From Copromyces sp. CBS 386.78 (Eukaryota > Ascomycota > Sordariomycetes > Sordariales > Sordariaceae), in contig MU839083.1 in the NCBI GenBank assembly GCA_030685235.1, forward strand, positions 682,001 through 746,000: a stretch of DNA of 64,000 nucleotides. Direction: 5' to 3'. The position numbers were made by a program, and so were the translations under genes. Positions within the stretch are counted from its first letter, which is position 1, and each line of letters starts with the position of its first letter. Of this stretch, positions 49,448 to 61,100 are shown piece by piece. The notes under the pieces are model-generated. The model saw nothing but the letters and a program-made list of their open reading frames with translations, did no database searches and was not told the origin of the DNA.

Positions 49448-51404
49448 ATGACGCCCACCGAAGCCGACCGCGAGATTGCGGCCGCCGAGATCGATGCCTC
49501 GCCCATGGCGTTTGCCGGTCAGTCGTTTCTCGCTCGCCGTAGCGATGAGGTTGAGAGGGTCACGTCGACGTCGTCGGTTTCGTCTACGTCTTCCGAGGAA
49601 AGGCACACGAGAGCGAGACGCATCAGCGGTGTTTCGACACAACACGACCTCGAGAGGCACCCTACCGAGCTTAGTCGCATCCAGACGCAGAGGAGTCAGC
49701 ACAGCGCTACTGTTGGGAGGATAGGAACCAGGGGATCCAGGACGAGGAGCAGGAGGTCCGAGAAGCCTCTTCCCCCCTTCGGCGCCGGAAAGCCCTACCC
49801 ACCCCAGCTGCCCGATCCGGATGAGTATGTGGTCGAGTTTGACGGTCCGGACGACCCCATGCACGCCATGAACTGGCCCTTCAGGAAGAAGTAAGTTGAC
49901 GCAGCACCACGCCCGTGCTTTACCACCGGAAGACTAACATGACTCGCTTAGGTTCTGTACTGCCCTTATTCTCGCATATACTACCTTCGTTGCTTCGTTC
50001 GGTTCGTCCATCTTCTCCTCGGCAACCGCTTCCGTCGCCAAGATCTACCACGTCAGCCAGACCGTCGGTATTCTCGGCATCTCTTTGTACGTTCTCGGTT
50101 TCGCTACTGGTCCGACACTATGGGCGCCTCTGTCCGAGTTGAAGGGTCGTAAGCTTCCTCTGATTATCGGCATGTTCGGTATGTCTATCTTCAGTATCTC
50201 CACCGCTACCGCCAAGGATCTCCAGACCATCCTCATCACTCGCTTCTTCGCTGGCTTCTTTGGCGCCTGCCCGCTGGCTGTCGTCGCTGCTGTTTTCTCG
50301 GACATGTTCGACAACAGGACGAGAGGTATTGCCATCACCATGTTCTCCATGACCGTCTTCACTGCTCCCATGATGGCTCCCTTCATCGGTGGCTTCATTG
50401 CGACCTCGTACCTTGGCTGGCGCTGGACCGAGTACATTGTCTCCTTCATGGCCTTCCTCGCCTTCGGCCTGGATCTCCTCTTCATGCACGAGACCTACCC
50501 TCCCCAGATTTTGGTCAAGAAGGCCTCCGAGCTCCGCCGCCGCACCCTCAACTGGGGCATCCACGCCAAGCAGGAGGAAATCGAGATTGACTTGAAGGAG
50601 CTTATCCAGAAGAACTTGTCGCGTCCCATGCGCCTGCTCTTTGGCGAGCCCATCGTCGCTCTTCTCTCCATCTACATGTCCTTCCTCTACGGCATCCTGT
50701 ACCTCTTCCTGACGGCCTACCCCATGGTCTTCCAGGGTGTCTACCACATGACCCCCGGTGTTGCCGGCCTCGCCTTCTTCGGCATGATCATTGGCCAGAT
50801 CCTCGCCGGTATCGCCATTCTTCTGCAGCAGCCGTGGTACACGCGCAAGCTCAACGCCAACAACGGTGTCCCCATCCCCGAGTGGCGTCTCCCCAGCGTC
50901 ATCGCCGGCGGTTTCGCCTTCTCCGGCGGTCTCTTCTGGTTCGGCTGGTCCGGCTACACCGGCCAGGTTCACTGGATCGTGCCCACTCTCTCCGGTCTCC
51001 TCTCTGGCTTCGGTCTCGCCTCCATCTTCCTTCAGGCCCTCAACTACCTGGTCGACTCCTACCTCATGTTCGCCGCCTCCGCCATCGCCGGTAACACCTT
51101 CCTCCGCTCGCTTGCCGGTGCCGGTTTCCCGCTCTTCTCCAGCTACATGTTCAAAGGCATGGGTATCCAGTGGGCTTCCACCCTGCTTGGTTGCGTTGCC
51201 TTCGCGCTTGTCCCTATCCCTATTATCTTCTACTACTACGGCGCCCGCATCCGCGCCAAATCCGCCTACGCTCCCACTTTCGCGCCCAGGGCTGCTGTTG
51301 AGGACGAGAGCGGCAAGGAGACCAACTCTGATGATGCCGTTGGTGAGACGGAGCAGCCTTCTGGTGTGCCCAGGAAGACTGGCGATGCTACTAACGCTGT
51401 TTAA
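49448..51404 (+). CDS. MFS drug/H+ antiporter, DHA1 family
   Basis: Exons 49448–49890 and 49952–51404 (61-nt intron with a GACTAAC branch site) give 631 residues. A long cytosolic N-terminus of about 147 residues is rich in Ser, Thr and Arg. It leads to DPMHAMNWPFRKK, the entry motif common in fungal DHA1 transporters. Twelve helices follow, with PLSELKGRKLPLIIGMF (motif A-like), the DHA1 segment ITRFFAGFFGACPLAVVAA, and FTAPMMAPFIGGFIA matching motif C. The central loop carries ELIQKNLSRPMRLLFGEPI, and the C-terminal tail is acidic. Relatives include Candida Flu1-like and Saccharomyces Tpo-like exporters, so export of polyamines or toxic organics at the plasma membrane is likely. Strong codon bias creates a long antisense frame, which I reject as a gene. 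Confidence 0.93.
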
Positions 51405-53021
51405 GCGGTGGATGAATGTCAACCCACAACCAAAGAAACATAAGAAAACGGCCTTATGAGGGCCAAACCACAACACGAAAAGCACCCTCTTATGAGGACA
51501 GCAACACAAAACACATAACGACATGTCTTATGGGGACAGTCCACAATCACGAACGAACACATGGTCTTATGAAGACAAGAGATGATACGAAATCCTGGAA
51601 GGAATGAACTACATAAACGTTTCTTCTGGTATGGGTGTGCGCGCACAAAAAGCATCATTCTGGATTTTTACGAGCAACGGCGTTTTTATTTGCTTTTAGT
51701 ATGGTTTTCACTTCTTTTAAATATCTTGGGCTGGCTTGGTTTGGAAACAAAGCGAGACCTGATAAACTATACCCACACATAGCATGAGCAATATTAGTTG
51801 GCCATACCTACGATGAAGATGGAAGACCGGGTGGATGAGGGTCAAGACAGGGGATAGTAGTTGAATGGATTAAATGGCATTAAGTAATGTAGTAATTGGA
51901 CGAAGATAGCGAAGAGGGCTAGCTTAGCTTAGCTGCCTCTGGCGAGCGAGGAATAAAGAAATAATAAATCAAACTGGTGCTGATCCTGAACACGTGTGAT
52001 ACATTGCTTTGCTTATATTGCTCCTTTATAGAGCACATGGGTTTACGTGAGACGTGAGTAATTGTATGACAGTATTGAATCACACTACAGACATCTCCCA
52101 AGAAACGAAATATATCAATGTTACCTTGAACGGAAGTTTAGACAACGTTCTACCTATAATGAGTGGGTTTGAAGGCGTATCTTTTGTCTTCGTTTTTCCT
52201 CCGCCTTTTCCTTCTTCTTTTCTGCTGGATCTGCGTCCTCTTCTACCCTTCTTCTCCTCCCATTGTTTCCTGCTGGCCAACGGCGATTTTCGGTACTTGG
52301 CTTATGAGTACCTCGATACAGGCACCTCGTGCTAACACGGGATTTTTCACTGCCGACAAATTGCCAACTTTTCACGATGTTTTGCTTTTCATGTCTCTCA
52401 ACCAACCCTTTCAGTGTGTCTCAAGAGCCTTCAAACCGTTGGATCACGGCAGAAGCCTCACATCCCACAATCGAACACCACGTTTATTAACGAAAAAAAA
52501 GAAAAAAAGTAAAAAGTAAAAACCAGAAAACCAGAAAAACAGGCGTATACAGCAGTGGCCCGTTGAGACTGCACAACAAATCCTGTAAAACACCGGGTCT
52601 GCGATCCGCAATTTTTTTTTTTTAATATTTTCCAGCTCCCCGTCATCTCTGTACGATCAACCCGACTTTACTTGTTTTCTCGTGGAGTCCAGGTGCTTGC
52701 TTCCGCTTGGCAGGCTCAACCCCCTCAAGCCCTTTCACACTCATTGCTCTTTCCCTACAAACCAAGGGGCAACTAACCACCCCTGAAGTCCTTTCCTTTT
52801 CTCCGTTCGTTCCTTTCTTCCTTCTTCCACACACGTGCTTTCCATCCTTCCTTCCTCATGGGCAACCCACATCCGACACCGGCGGACACCGGACAGCAAA
52901 CAACACTCCTTTTTCCTTCCCTCGCCGCACCTTCCCTAGCCTACTCACTACCGGCCGTCACTTGCCCCTTATGACCCGATCTTCCTTGACAGTTATTCAA
53001 CAAGCAAGTCACGAGAAAAGA
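51405..53021. other. Intergenic between transporter and tRNA-Gly (plus)
   Basis: Starts with an imperfect tandem repeat in the transporter's probable 3' UTR. It then holds A-rich and T-rich tracts (about 52494–52520 and 52612–52624) and the conserved upstream flank of the tRNA. No protein gene seen. Confidence 0.55.
51453..51575 (+). repeat. Imperfect tandem repeat, about 38-nt unit, four starts
   Basis: The unit head CTTATGRRGACA (first copy CTTATGAGGGCC) occurs at 51453, 51489, 51527 and 51566, spaced 36, 38 and 39 nt. The rest of each unit is A/C-rich (CAACAC, AAACACAT, CGAACAC). Spacings are not multiples of three, so it is not a protein repeat. Confidence 0.8.
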
Positions 53022-53109
53022 GCGCGGTTAGTGTAGTGGTTTAACACGCTCGTTTCCCACCAATTCTGGAAGACAACGAGTGACCCGGGTTCGAACCCCG
53101 GACTGCGCA
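53022..53109 (+). tRNA. tRNA-Gly (anticodon CCC) with 15-nt intron
   Basis: Complete cloverleaf with acceptor GCGCGGT/ACTGCGC plus A, D-stem GTGT/ACAC, anticodon stem CTCGT/ACGAG and T-arm CCGGG/CCCGG. Anticodon CCC lies at 53056–53058. The 15-nt intron at 53060–53074 (CCAATTCTGGAAGAC) follows position 37 and is unrelated in sequence to the intron of the copy at 41.2 kb. Confidence 0.95.
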
Positions 53110-53126
53110 GTTTATTTTCCTTTTGG
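53110..53126 (+). terminator. Pol III terminator of tRNA-Gly (plus)
   Basis: GTTTATTTTCCTTTTGG with two T4 runs directly after the tRNA. Confidence 0.75.
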
Positions 53127-53505
53127 TGTTCTTTTTTGGTGGGATTTTGTTTGTATCGATGAGATTCGAATCCTGCCTTTATTTATCTAGTAGGTACCTA
53201 TGTATGGTGAGGTGGACGGAGGCTTACCTTACTCCGAGCTAGGTATCTACCTACCATGCACACCCATGAGTTTGCTACCTGATCGGGGAAAGTTGCAACG
53301 GGATAGGACAAGTATGTGGGAGGTATCAGACATCAGACAAATACTTGAGTTGAGCACTATTGATCATCTTTGCTACCATAGCACATTAGCATCACCAACA
53401 ATGTTTTCCCTTCCCGAGTGTCTATCATACATGGTCGTTCGACCACCATTTATTTTCCATTTATTTTTCCCTTTTCCATTACTCCCCTCCTGTCCTTCGC
53501 CTTTC
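53127..53505. other. Intergenic; 3' region of the kinase-fold gene
   Basis: No gene seen; repeated GGTACCTA-like words near 53192 and 53240. It probably includes the 3' UTR of the minus-strand gene. Confidence 0.4.
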
Positions 53506-56466
53506 TTATGTCCCAGCAGAAACCCCAAACAGCGCCGTCCGGCCCGTCCCCGACCCGCCACTCCCATGCCTCCTCTCCCTCCACGACCTCGTCAAGCTCG
53601 TCAGGCTCGTCAGAGAACTAGACCTGCCCCGCATGCCATAATTAGAACTAGCACCGACACCACCTCCAATACCACGAGGATTAGCCGTGGCCTTAGCCTT
53701 GGCCGTGGTGGCCTGTTCCGGTTTTCTCTTCAACTTCCCCATCATTTTCGAGGTCGAGCTCGAGCTATGCTGAACGACAGCAGCAGCAGCAGCAAGAGCA
53801 GAAGCAGCCTCAGGTGGGTGAGTGTGATTAGAAAAACTGCCACTCCTGCTTCCGTTATTGCTATTGCCGCCGTGGCTCCCACTACCGCTGCCACTGCCAC
53901 TACCGGCGTAAAGAATTCTCTTCCAAATCATATGTTCTGCTTCTCCGTTACCGTGTCCATGCCCGTGTCCATCTTCATGATCACCCCTTGTTCTTGAACC
54001 ACACCGGCTCCGGCTTTGAGCGCGAGTGCTACTCTGACTCCTTGGACCAGGCATACCTCTCGAAGTAGAAACACTTGCCCGCGGCTGCTGCTGCTGCTGC
54101 TGCTGGTGGTGCTGAGTGATAGTAAAAGCGGAACTGGCAGTGGGAGTCGCGGTCCTAGGCCTTGTAGGTAATGATAGCGTGGCCGAGCACATGGACGATG
54201 GCACGGTAAGTAACTGTTTGGGACCGCTGGCTCGGCTGCTGGTTCTTCTTTGTCTTGGTTGCCCATTCCGATATTCATGGCTGTTGCCCCTGGTGTGGCT
54301 TTGGCCTCCTATGCTGCTGAAAAAGCCATGGGGAAAGCCAAAGGAGGAGGAAGAGGTGGAGGAGCGAGAGGATGTGGAATGCGACCAGCGGGAAGCAGAT
54401 GCGGGGCCGGAAATGGAAAATGAACGAGATCCTGAGCCGGGCACGGGGTAGGAAGGGGACGCTGCTGATGGCGACCCTGATATCATCGAAACAGCGCTGT
54501 TGCTCCTCATCCTGCTGCCGTACATACTGGGCGTCGGGGTCGTCTGCTGCGGAGTTCTCGTCGGAGACGGAGTTTTGGTCGTCAACCGGCCTAGAGGTGA
54601 CGGACCGTATTCATGTACACAATGCGGCTCCCCGATCCCGCACCCCTCTCTCAAAGCCAGATAAGTACCCCCCTGCACTTCCAGCGCAGTCTTCCGTTGC
54701 ATTGGATCGGGGTTCAACATTCCTTCGATCACTTTTACCATCATGCCTATACCTTCCAGGGCATCCTTCTTATCGCCGTATCCGTGATCGCTGCCTTCAT
54801 CGCTGCTGCTGTTCCCGCTTGCCCCATGTCCATGTCCCAAACCCATACGCAGCCCTAACCCACTAAGGTGCAACTTGCTGCCTATCCCACCGAACGTAGG
54901 TTTCTTCTTTTTGGAGGCGGCAACTTTCTCTTCTGCCTCCCTCACTAGCTCCGCCATCCAGCTCTTTACCTGGTCCAGGTTTCGATGGAAACTCGAATCC
55001 GGTAACGCACCCCCTCTCCCCGGTGTTTTGTGTTTGGGGTTAGCCGCGCGATGGGCGGCAAAGGCGCGGACACCATTTTGTCTCTTGAAGACCAGAAAAG
55101 ACAGAATGTCGAGGATGATGCAGGACAGGGCAAAGATGTCTGCTGCTTGGAAGGCTTGGAGGTGGTGCGTTTGCGAGGACGTAGGAGAGGAAGGGGAGGG
55201 GAGATGGTAGTTCGGAGCCGGTGAGGTATGATGGAGTGGCCATGAAGGTGATACGGGGCGCATAACTAGAGCAGCGGTAGAAGGTCGGGAAGCATGACTG
55301 GTTAACGTGCCCCTTAGACTCTCTGGTGAGATGTTCGCGGCCGTGGATGGTTGTGTAGGTCGGTGATACCGCGCTAGCTCAGGGGCGGCATAGTCGTATG
55401 CTTCCTTGTCGAACTGCTGCGCCAGTCCCTTTTCCGTTACTGGTCCGGTAGGACTAGTCCTGGTATGAAAATCGGCCAGAACAGGGAGATTGTTGTGTTC
55501 TGCTAGGAAGATGTTGCCCGGTTTTATAGCTCCATGTGCCAATCCCTTACTGTGCAGCCAGCAGACTGTGTCAACTAGACAGTGAATCCAGTTCATCACT
55601 AGCCGCTTTTGTTGTCCTTTTTCGAGATGTCTGACAGAGGATGGGAGGGTTCCGCTGCTCAGGATCGACTTGAACGTGTGCTCCGTCGTAGCGGGTGTGA
55701 AAAGCATGTAGCCGTTTCCGAGATGTGTGTAGGATGCGAAGTAACGGGCCAGGTGCTCGTTGTGTAGGTTGAGACTCCTGATAGCCACGACCTCACGGAG
55801 GAAGTCCTCCCTCGTCATCATCGATGCGTATCCCGCCGTCTCTCCTTGTCCACTCGACCGTTGTTCTTTCGAGCCGATCAGTGGTACGCGTCGCCGAGTG
55901 AACACCATTCCAGCCGGCTGATCGGGTAGCGTAACCCTATCCTCCACAGCGGTCGGCTTTTCACTAACACTCCCCCCTTGTCCGAGGCCAAATCCAGCAG
56001 CATGACCCGTAACCACTTGTTGGACATGCTGAAGGCTGCCCTTCCTGATTCCAGTTCCGTAACCCTCTGGGGCGCCGGATGCGTAGACTACCTCGACAGG
56101 AACATCTTCTTCCTCAGCAAACTCCACACAATCCCCTTCATTGATGTCCCTTAGCAAATACCGCCATTGCCTCTCATAAAACTTATTTTCCAAATGCTCA
56201 TCCCGTGCTCCAAACACTCCCGTCAATGGCAGCTCGGCCAGCTGTTCCCTCGAAAATGGAAGTTGCAAATCATCCCACCCCTGGTCAAGAAAGCTAAATA
56301 CTTGTGTTGGGACGCCGAGATCGAGCAGAATGAGGAAGATGCGCCGGGCTCGGAGCTTGATGCTTTTCCAGTAGTTGTTGGCGCGGGAATGGTGTTGCGC
56401 AGCGAGGTGGGAGATGAGAAAGTCGAGAGTGACGGTGGTGGCGATTGTGCGTTCGGTGTAGAACAT
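53506..56466 (-). CDS. Large kinase-fold protein, predicted pseudokinase
   Basis: Single long frame of 986 residues starting MFYTERTIATTVTLDF. The first 130 residues form a helical domain common in fungal kinase-like proteins (YWKSIKLRARRIFLILL). A protein-kinase fold follows: helix C REVVAIRSLNLHNEHL with Glu at about 226, catalytic loop HGAIKPGNIF at 311–320, ADFH at 331–334, the APE motif at 361–363, AADIFAL at about 441–447 and the subdomain XI arginine in NPDPMQRKTALEV. Two key residues are changed: the HRD Asp is Ala (HGA) and DFG is DFH. The beta-3 region (GMVFTRRRVPL) shows Arg where Lys is expected. Catalysis is therefore unlikely. The fold is interrupted by Ser/Pro-rich inserts. The C-terminal 350 residues are Ser/Gly/Gln-rich with Gly-Ser dipeptide runs. 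Confidence 0.87.
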   Translation of the reverse strand: MFYTERTIATTVTLDFLISHLAAQHHSRANNYWKSIKLRARRIFLILLDLGVPTQVFSFLDQGWDDLQLPFSREQLAELPLTGVFGARDEHLENKFYERQWRYLLRDINEGDCVEFAEEEDVPVEVVYASGAPEGYGTGIRKGSLQHVQQVVTGHAAGFGLGQGGSVSEKPTAVEDRVTLPDQPAGMVFTRRRVPLIGSKEQRSSGQGETAGYASMMTREDFLREVVAIRSLNLHNEHLARYFASYTHLGNGYMLFTPATTEHTFKSILSSGTLPSSVRHLEKGQQKRLVMNWIHCLVDTVCWLHSKGLAHGAIKPGNIFLAEHNNLPVLADFHTRTSPTGPVTEKGLAQQFDKEAYDYAAPELARYHRPTQPSTAANISPESLRGTLTSHASRPSTAALVMRPVSPSWPLHHTSPAPNYHLPSPSSPTSSQTHHLQAFQAADIFALSCIILDILSFLVFKRQNGVRAFAAHRAANPKHKTPGRGGALPDSSFHRNLDQVKSWMAELVREAEEKVAASKKKKPTFGGIGSKLHLSGLGLRMGLGHGHGASGNSSSDEGSDHGYGDKKDALEGIGMMVKVIEGMLNPDPMQRKTALEVQGGTYLALREGCGIGEPHCVHEYGPSPLGRLTTKTPSPTRTPQQTTPTPSMYGSRMRSNSAVSMISGSPSAASPSYPVPGSGSRSFSISGPASASRWSHSTSSRSSTSSSSFGFPHGFFSSIGGQSHTRGNSHEYRNGQPRQRRTSSRASGPKQLLTVPSSMCSATLSLPTRPRTATPTASSAFTITQHHQQQQQQQPRASVSTSRGMPGPRSQSSTRAQSRSRCGSRTRGDHEDGHGHGHGNGEAEHMIWKRILYAGSGSGSGSGSHGGNSNNGSRSGSFSNHTHPPEAASALAAAAAVVQHSSSSTSKMMGKLKRKPEQATTAKAKATANPRGIGGGVGASSNYGMRGRSSSLTSLTSLTRSWRERRHGSGGSGTGRTALFGVSAGT

Positions 56467-57899
56467 TGTTTGGCGTTGAAGAATGTCGTTAGTTAGGTGA
56501 TGCCGAAGGTCGATCAGTTGAACCTAGTACGTGGTTGGTTTTGTGCACATGCTTTCCCGCTCCAGCAGATATGGACAGCAACGCATGTGCTGTGACGGTC
56601 GCGAAGGAAGCAAAATCTTGGTTGGATTTGGAATCGTTCAAGAGGAGTTGGAATGGGAGACATAGGCACGCATTTGCGTACCTTTGTTGTTTTTTAAGCG
56701 TCAAAAGATGGAAGTGCATCGCACAACATCATGCAACACTTCATCCCTTGACATCCATCCACATGTTTCGACTGGAAAACAGGTGCTTCTTAGATGAATC
56801 CCGACCACCAAGAATTTCTTATCATGGCATGGGTAGCTAGGTAGCAGCCAAACCGGCGATCCAGATCCAGCTTAATGGTCAGAGTTGGGCTCGGAAAGTG
56901 ACAAAGGGACTGTCTTTGGAACGGAATACAGGGGCGCGTAGGGCGGGCAAGCGGACGGAAACACCCTGGAAGTATAAAAGATGTGGCATTGTAGGGGTGC
57001 GTGCTAAGCCATTGTGAATGAGCCGCCCAGACATGGAATGTGCCCGTCCCTCATCCTTGACAGGAGATGTCTGTAAACGAAAACAGACAAGGAGGGAAAG
57101 AAAAGGAGATGTCCTGGTAACCACTTGGTTGGGTCTCTAGCGGTCGTTCTCAAGCAGTCGATATCAGTAATCAGTTCCAGAACTATGGAAAAGGATCAGC
57201 CTTTGCACTTTCCTTTGTCAACTAGTTGCCTCTTTTCGTCATGGTGCGACAATGACCACAGACGATGGAATGGACGGGACGGGATGGGATGTCCTGGGAG
57301 CGTGAATGAGCTTGTTTGATTCCCGTGGTAAGAAGCTGGGAGATACAGTGTTGGATGCATCAAAGTCTGTTTTTTGAATTCCGATAAATCGACCACCGCC
57401 TTTATTTGCGGCTTCAGCGGTGAAGTGTTCTGACACCGGGCACGCCCGGCCATTTCCGTTGCAACGGGGAAGTCGGTTCACAGTCGGATTCAAAAGAAGA
57501 TGAAAGGAAGATGGAGAGGAGGAAGAATGGAAATTCAGCAACGCCAGAAACGCCAAGGAATCGTCAGCAGGGGCAGGCATGCCCCTGTCATGCCAAGACA
57601 GCGCCCGAACCACTCCTGCCGCTAAAACGTGGGGGATGTGAGACCCACCTGTTTATGCACGCATATCTTCCAACGTCACTTGTGATAATATGGGTCTGAA
57701 AGTAGGGGGTTTAACGTGGCTGTATTGTGTGTGTTCTGTTGTGCTAATCTGCACCTGGCTCGATATCTGGCATCTGGTATAAATCCCGCAGCTGATCCGC
57801 TCCTCCGAAATCCCGTGACTGTGTACGTGTATATCCCCTGCCGTCTAATATACCCCCTTAGATCTGGCGTACAAACCGCACTAGATCTACCTAGAAATG
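56467..57899. other. Intergenic; boundary zone towards the RIP block
   Basis: Promoter side of the kinase-fold gene. An open minus-strand stretch at 56489–56719 lies just upstream but shows no domain and cannot be joined convincingly. From about 57840 the base composition begins to shift to AT with CTAG-rich words. Confidence 0.5.
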
Positions 57900-58119
57900 C
57901 CCTGAAATCCTTTTAAAATTGGCTAGAGATGATGCTATTCCTAGATGTAATCCCTAGTAGTTTCCTTTTGTTACGGTAGTTTTTAAATTATTATTTATAA
58001 GAGTTATTAATAGATATATTCGCTGTTTCGTTGCCTGTATCCTCCTTATTAGAATCCTTTATACTTTTAGGGCGCTTTATAACGATATTTCCGTTATTAA
58101 ATTCCCGTAATTAAATTGG

Positions 58120-61100
58120 TGGTTGTTATAACTCTACGAGTCTTAATTATTCTAACGAAGTTAGATAAGTTGCGGGAGAGAGGCTCTTCGTAAGCCCGTT
58201 AGCGATTTACTCTTTAGTTAGTACGTATATTATATTAATTAATTTCCTTTTTTATATTTATTTTAGTTAATATTTATATATATTTATATATTTAAATTTT
58301 ATAACGAACTATATTCCTTCCTTTATAATAAAGTAGATTATTTATTTATTATTGTATTTTATAGGGGTCCTTTCTTAATTTGGGAAGTTTAGCGTAAGTT
58401 TGTTAAATAGGCGGCGGGCGTAGACCGCCTTTTTAGTACTTTAATTTAAGGATAATAGTTTAGCCTTTGTTAATGAAGTTGTAATAGTATTTTATTTATT
58501 AGTATATTAGTCGATAGTATTATTAAGTAATTATATTACGAATATTTGTAAATTTTTATAATTAAGGGAGTTATTTATAAATAAAGAATTAATTATAATG
58601 TAAAAGTTTTAACGGTTTTTACTATTTAGTTAAAAGGCGAAATTTTGAGTTGTAAGAAGATAGAAGATTATCCGATTTATTATTATATAATAAGTAGAAT
58701 TGGGGTTGAAATTGAATTAAACGAGTTTGGAAATTAGGAAGGCGACGTTTAGTCGCGACATAATTACGATATAGAGGATAGAGCCGATTTTTATTTAGTA
58801 TACGACAATTTCGTATAGTATAGTATTATTTTAATAGGGGAGTAATTCTTCCTTAATTATTAGGATTATATATAGTTTTTTAGTTCGTTTTACTTTATTG
58901 GCGATCTTTTGGATATATTAACGTTAAGAGAGTTAGATTAGCCTTTTTTTACGGTTTCGAATAATTTTAATATTTAGGAATTATTTTAGTAGATTTCCGC
59001 TAATTAATTAATATTTCTTCTTTATAGTAATTATTACCCCTTTAGCAGTAGCGATTTCTTAGTCCCTATATTTATAAGTAATAATAATATTATTAATGTA
59101 AAAGAATAGGAAAATGTTATTTTTAACGAGGATATTGGGTTTTATAGGGAGAGGATTTATATTTATAGTAATTAGGGTTTTGGTAAATTTTTGCTGCTAG
59201 AGGAGAGGAGATTTTTATAGATTATATAGTGCTCGTAGTAGCTGGAATATTTAGCCTTTTTTTATATAATTAGGGGGAAGTTTTATATATATTAATTTAT
59301 TAAGTAGTATATTTACGAATGTATTCTTTATATTATATTAAATTAAATTGAAGTTGAAGTAGGCCGTTATTATTATTAGGATATAGAATAATTTAATTAT
59401 TAGAATTATTACGTATATTTTTCGTACGCTATTTTTAAATTATTAATCTTTACGTATAATTAGACGTACTTTATATTTGAGGAATCGGCCGTTTTAATTG
59501 AATTTGTAAATATATATTTATATTAAGTTAAATATTTCGTTATTTTTAGGTTCTTCGGTATTAATTTACTTTTAGGATTTAAAATCTTTATATTTATTTA
59601 GGTATTCTTTCTTTACTTCTTTAAAGAGTTTTTTAAAGGGATGAGAATTAAATTATTTATAATTATTAGGAAGGGGTGGAAAGTTAGACCGATAAAGGGT
59701 TTTTAATATATTTTTTATTTTGTAGCAATATATAAATTCTTTTGTTATTTTCGATTTAAAGTTGTAGCTGGGGTCGATTTTAATTTTATTCTCTTTTATT
59801 TCTTTTAGGAAGGTTTGGTTTACGACTTTATTTTTTTAAATATTTATTAGTTTATTCCCTTGTACGGATATAAAGGATGTAGTTTATATAAAGTATTAAT
59901 TTATAATTAGTTATGAATTTTTGTTGGATTAAGAGAGGTCGGTTATTAGGAATACGGTTAGGCTCTTAGGAAGGGTTGGTAAATACCCTTTTTCCTTATC
60001 CTTTAAATTTAAAATTATATTTTAGAAATCCGACGACTTTTATACTAATAGTATTAATAGGGGTTCCTCTAGAGACCTTTACGGATTTTTTAAACCCGTT
60101 TACAGATTTCGTATCCTAGATTCCTCCTTTTCCCTTAGTATATTCGATTCGTTTAGAAAGCTTTGGGTAATGGGGTTAGGAATTCCTTCTTTAATAGTAT
60201 TAAATTAGAGGAGATTTATTTGCGCGGTATTTATTTAATAGAGATTTTTTAGTTGTATAGCTAATTTTTTAAGGGAGATATTAAGGGTATTATAGATTTC
60301 TTTAACGTTATTAGAGAATATTTCGTTTTCGTTAAATATAACGTTTTATATAATAACGATAGTATTTGTATATAGGTTTTAGATCCGGTAAATATTAGTT
60401 AATTAGTACCCTACTAAATACTTAATTTATATACGGTCTTTAAATTTTATAATTTTATTTTATTCTTTTATTATTTTTGTAGAGAGGGCGAAGGTTTTGT
60501 AACTATAGATTTTAAGGTATATAATAATTAGGGATAGATTTATTAGTAGAATAATATTATTTTTAAATTGATAAAACGTTTTAAATTTTTCTTTAGGGGA
60601 TTTCTAGTAATATTTAGCTTTGGGAGTTAGGTTATATAAATACGTAGTTGCTTTAATAATTTTTAATTATAATTTATAGGGTAGATTTATATCCGAATAT
60701 ATTATTGCCGCTTTAATTTTGATTATACCCTTTAAGCATTTTGCGCCGCCGTTTTAAATTTGCGTATAAAGCGTTAAGGGTTCGATATTAATTCCTTTAT
60801 TAGAAAATTAAGTAGTGATTTTCTTATTATTCGTTATTTTATTATTATATTCGACGATACGAAGTATTATTTAGTATTTTGTTTGTAAATTTGTAAATAG
60901 GGATTTTAAATATACGATAATAGAATCCGTTTTTCGGTTGCTTAGGTAATATATTTAAATAAATTTAGATTATTAATTTATAATTATTATTAAGTTCGAA
61001 TATTTTATATTATTGAATTTTACTTTCTTATATAAAAAGAAATTAATAGCGAAATATAATCCGGGTCCTTCGAAGTAATTCCGAATTTCTTTACATACTT

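Larger units (their letters stand above)
52830..53130 (+). repeat. Copy P of the inverted tRNA-Gly duplication
   Basis: Plus-strand counterpart of the block at 41180–41465. Similarity covers about 190 nt upstream of the tRNA, the tRNA and about 20 nt downstream (GTTTATTTTCCTTTTGG against GTTTGTTTTCTTTTTGC). Confidence 0.8.

Noticed and set aside
50118..51524. 468-codon open frame on the minus strand
   Set aside because: Exactly antisense to the DHA1 transporter, whose C-ending codon bias removes stop codons from the opposite strand; the translation is Gly/Glu/Val-rich with no domain.
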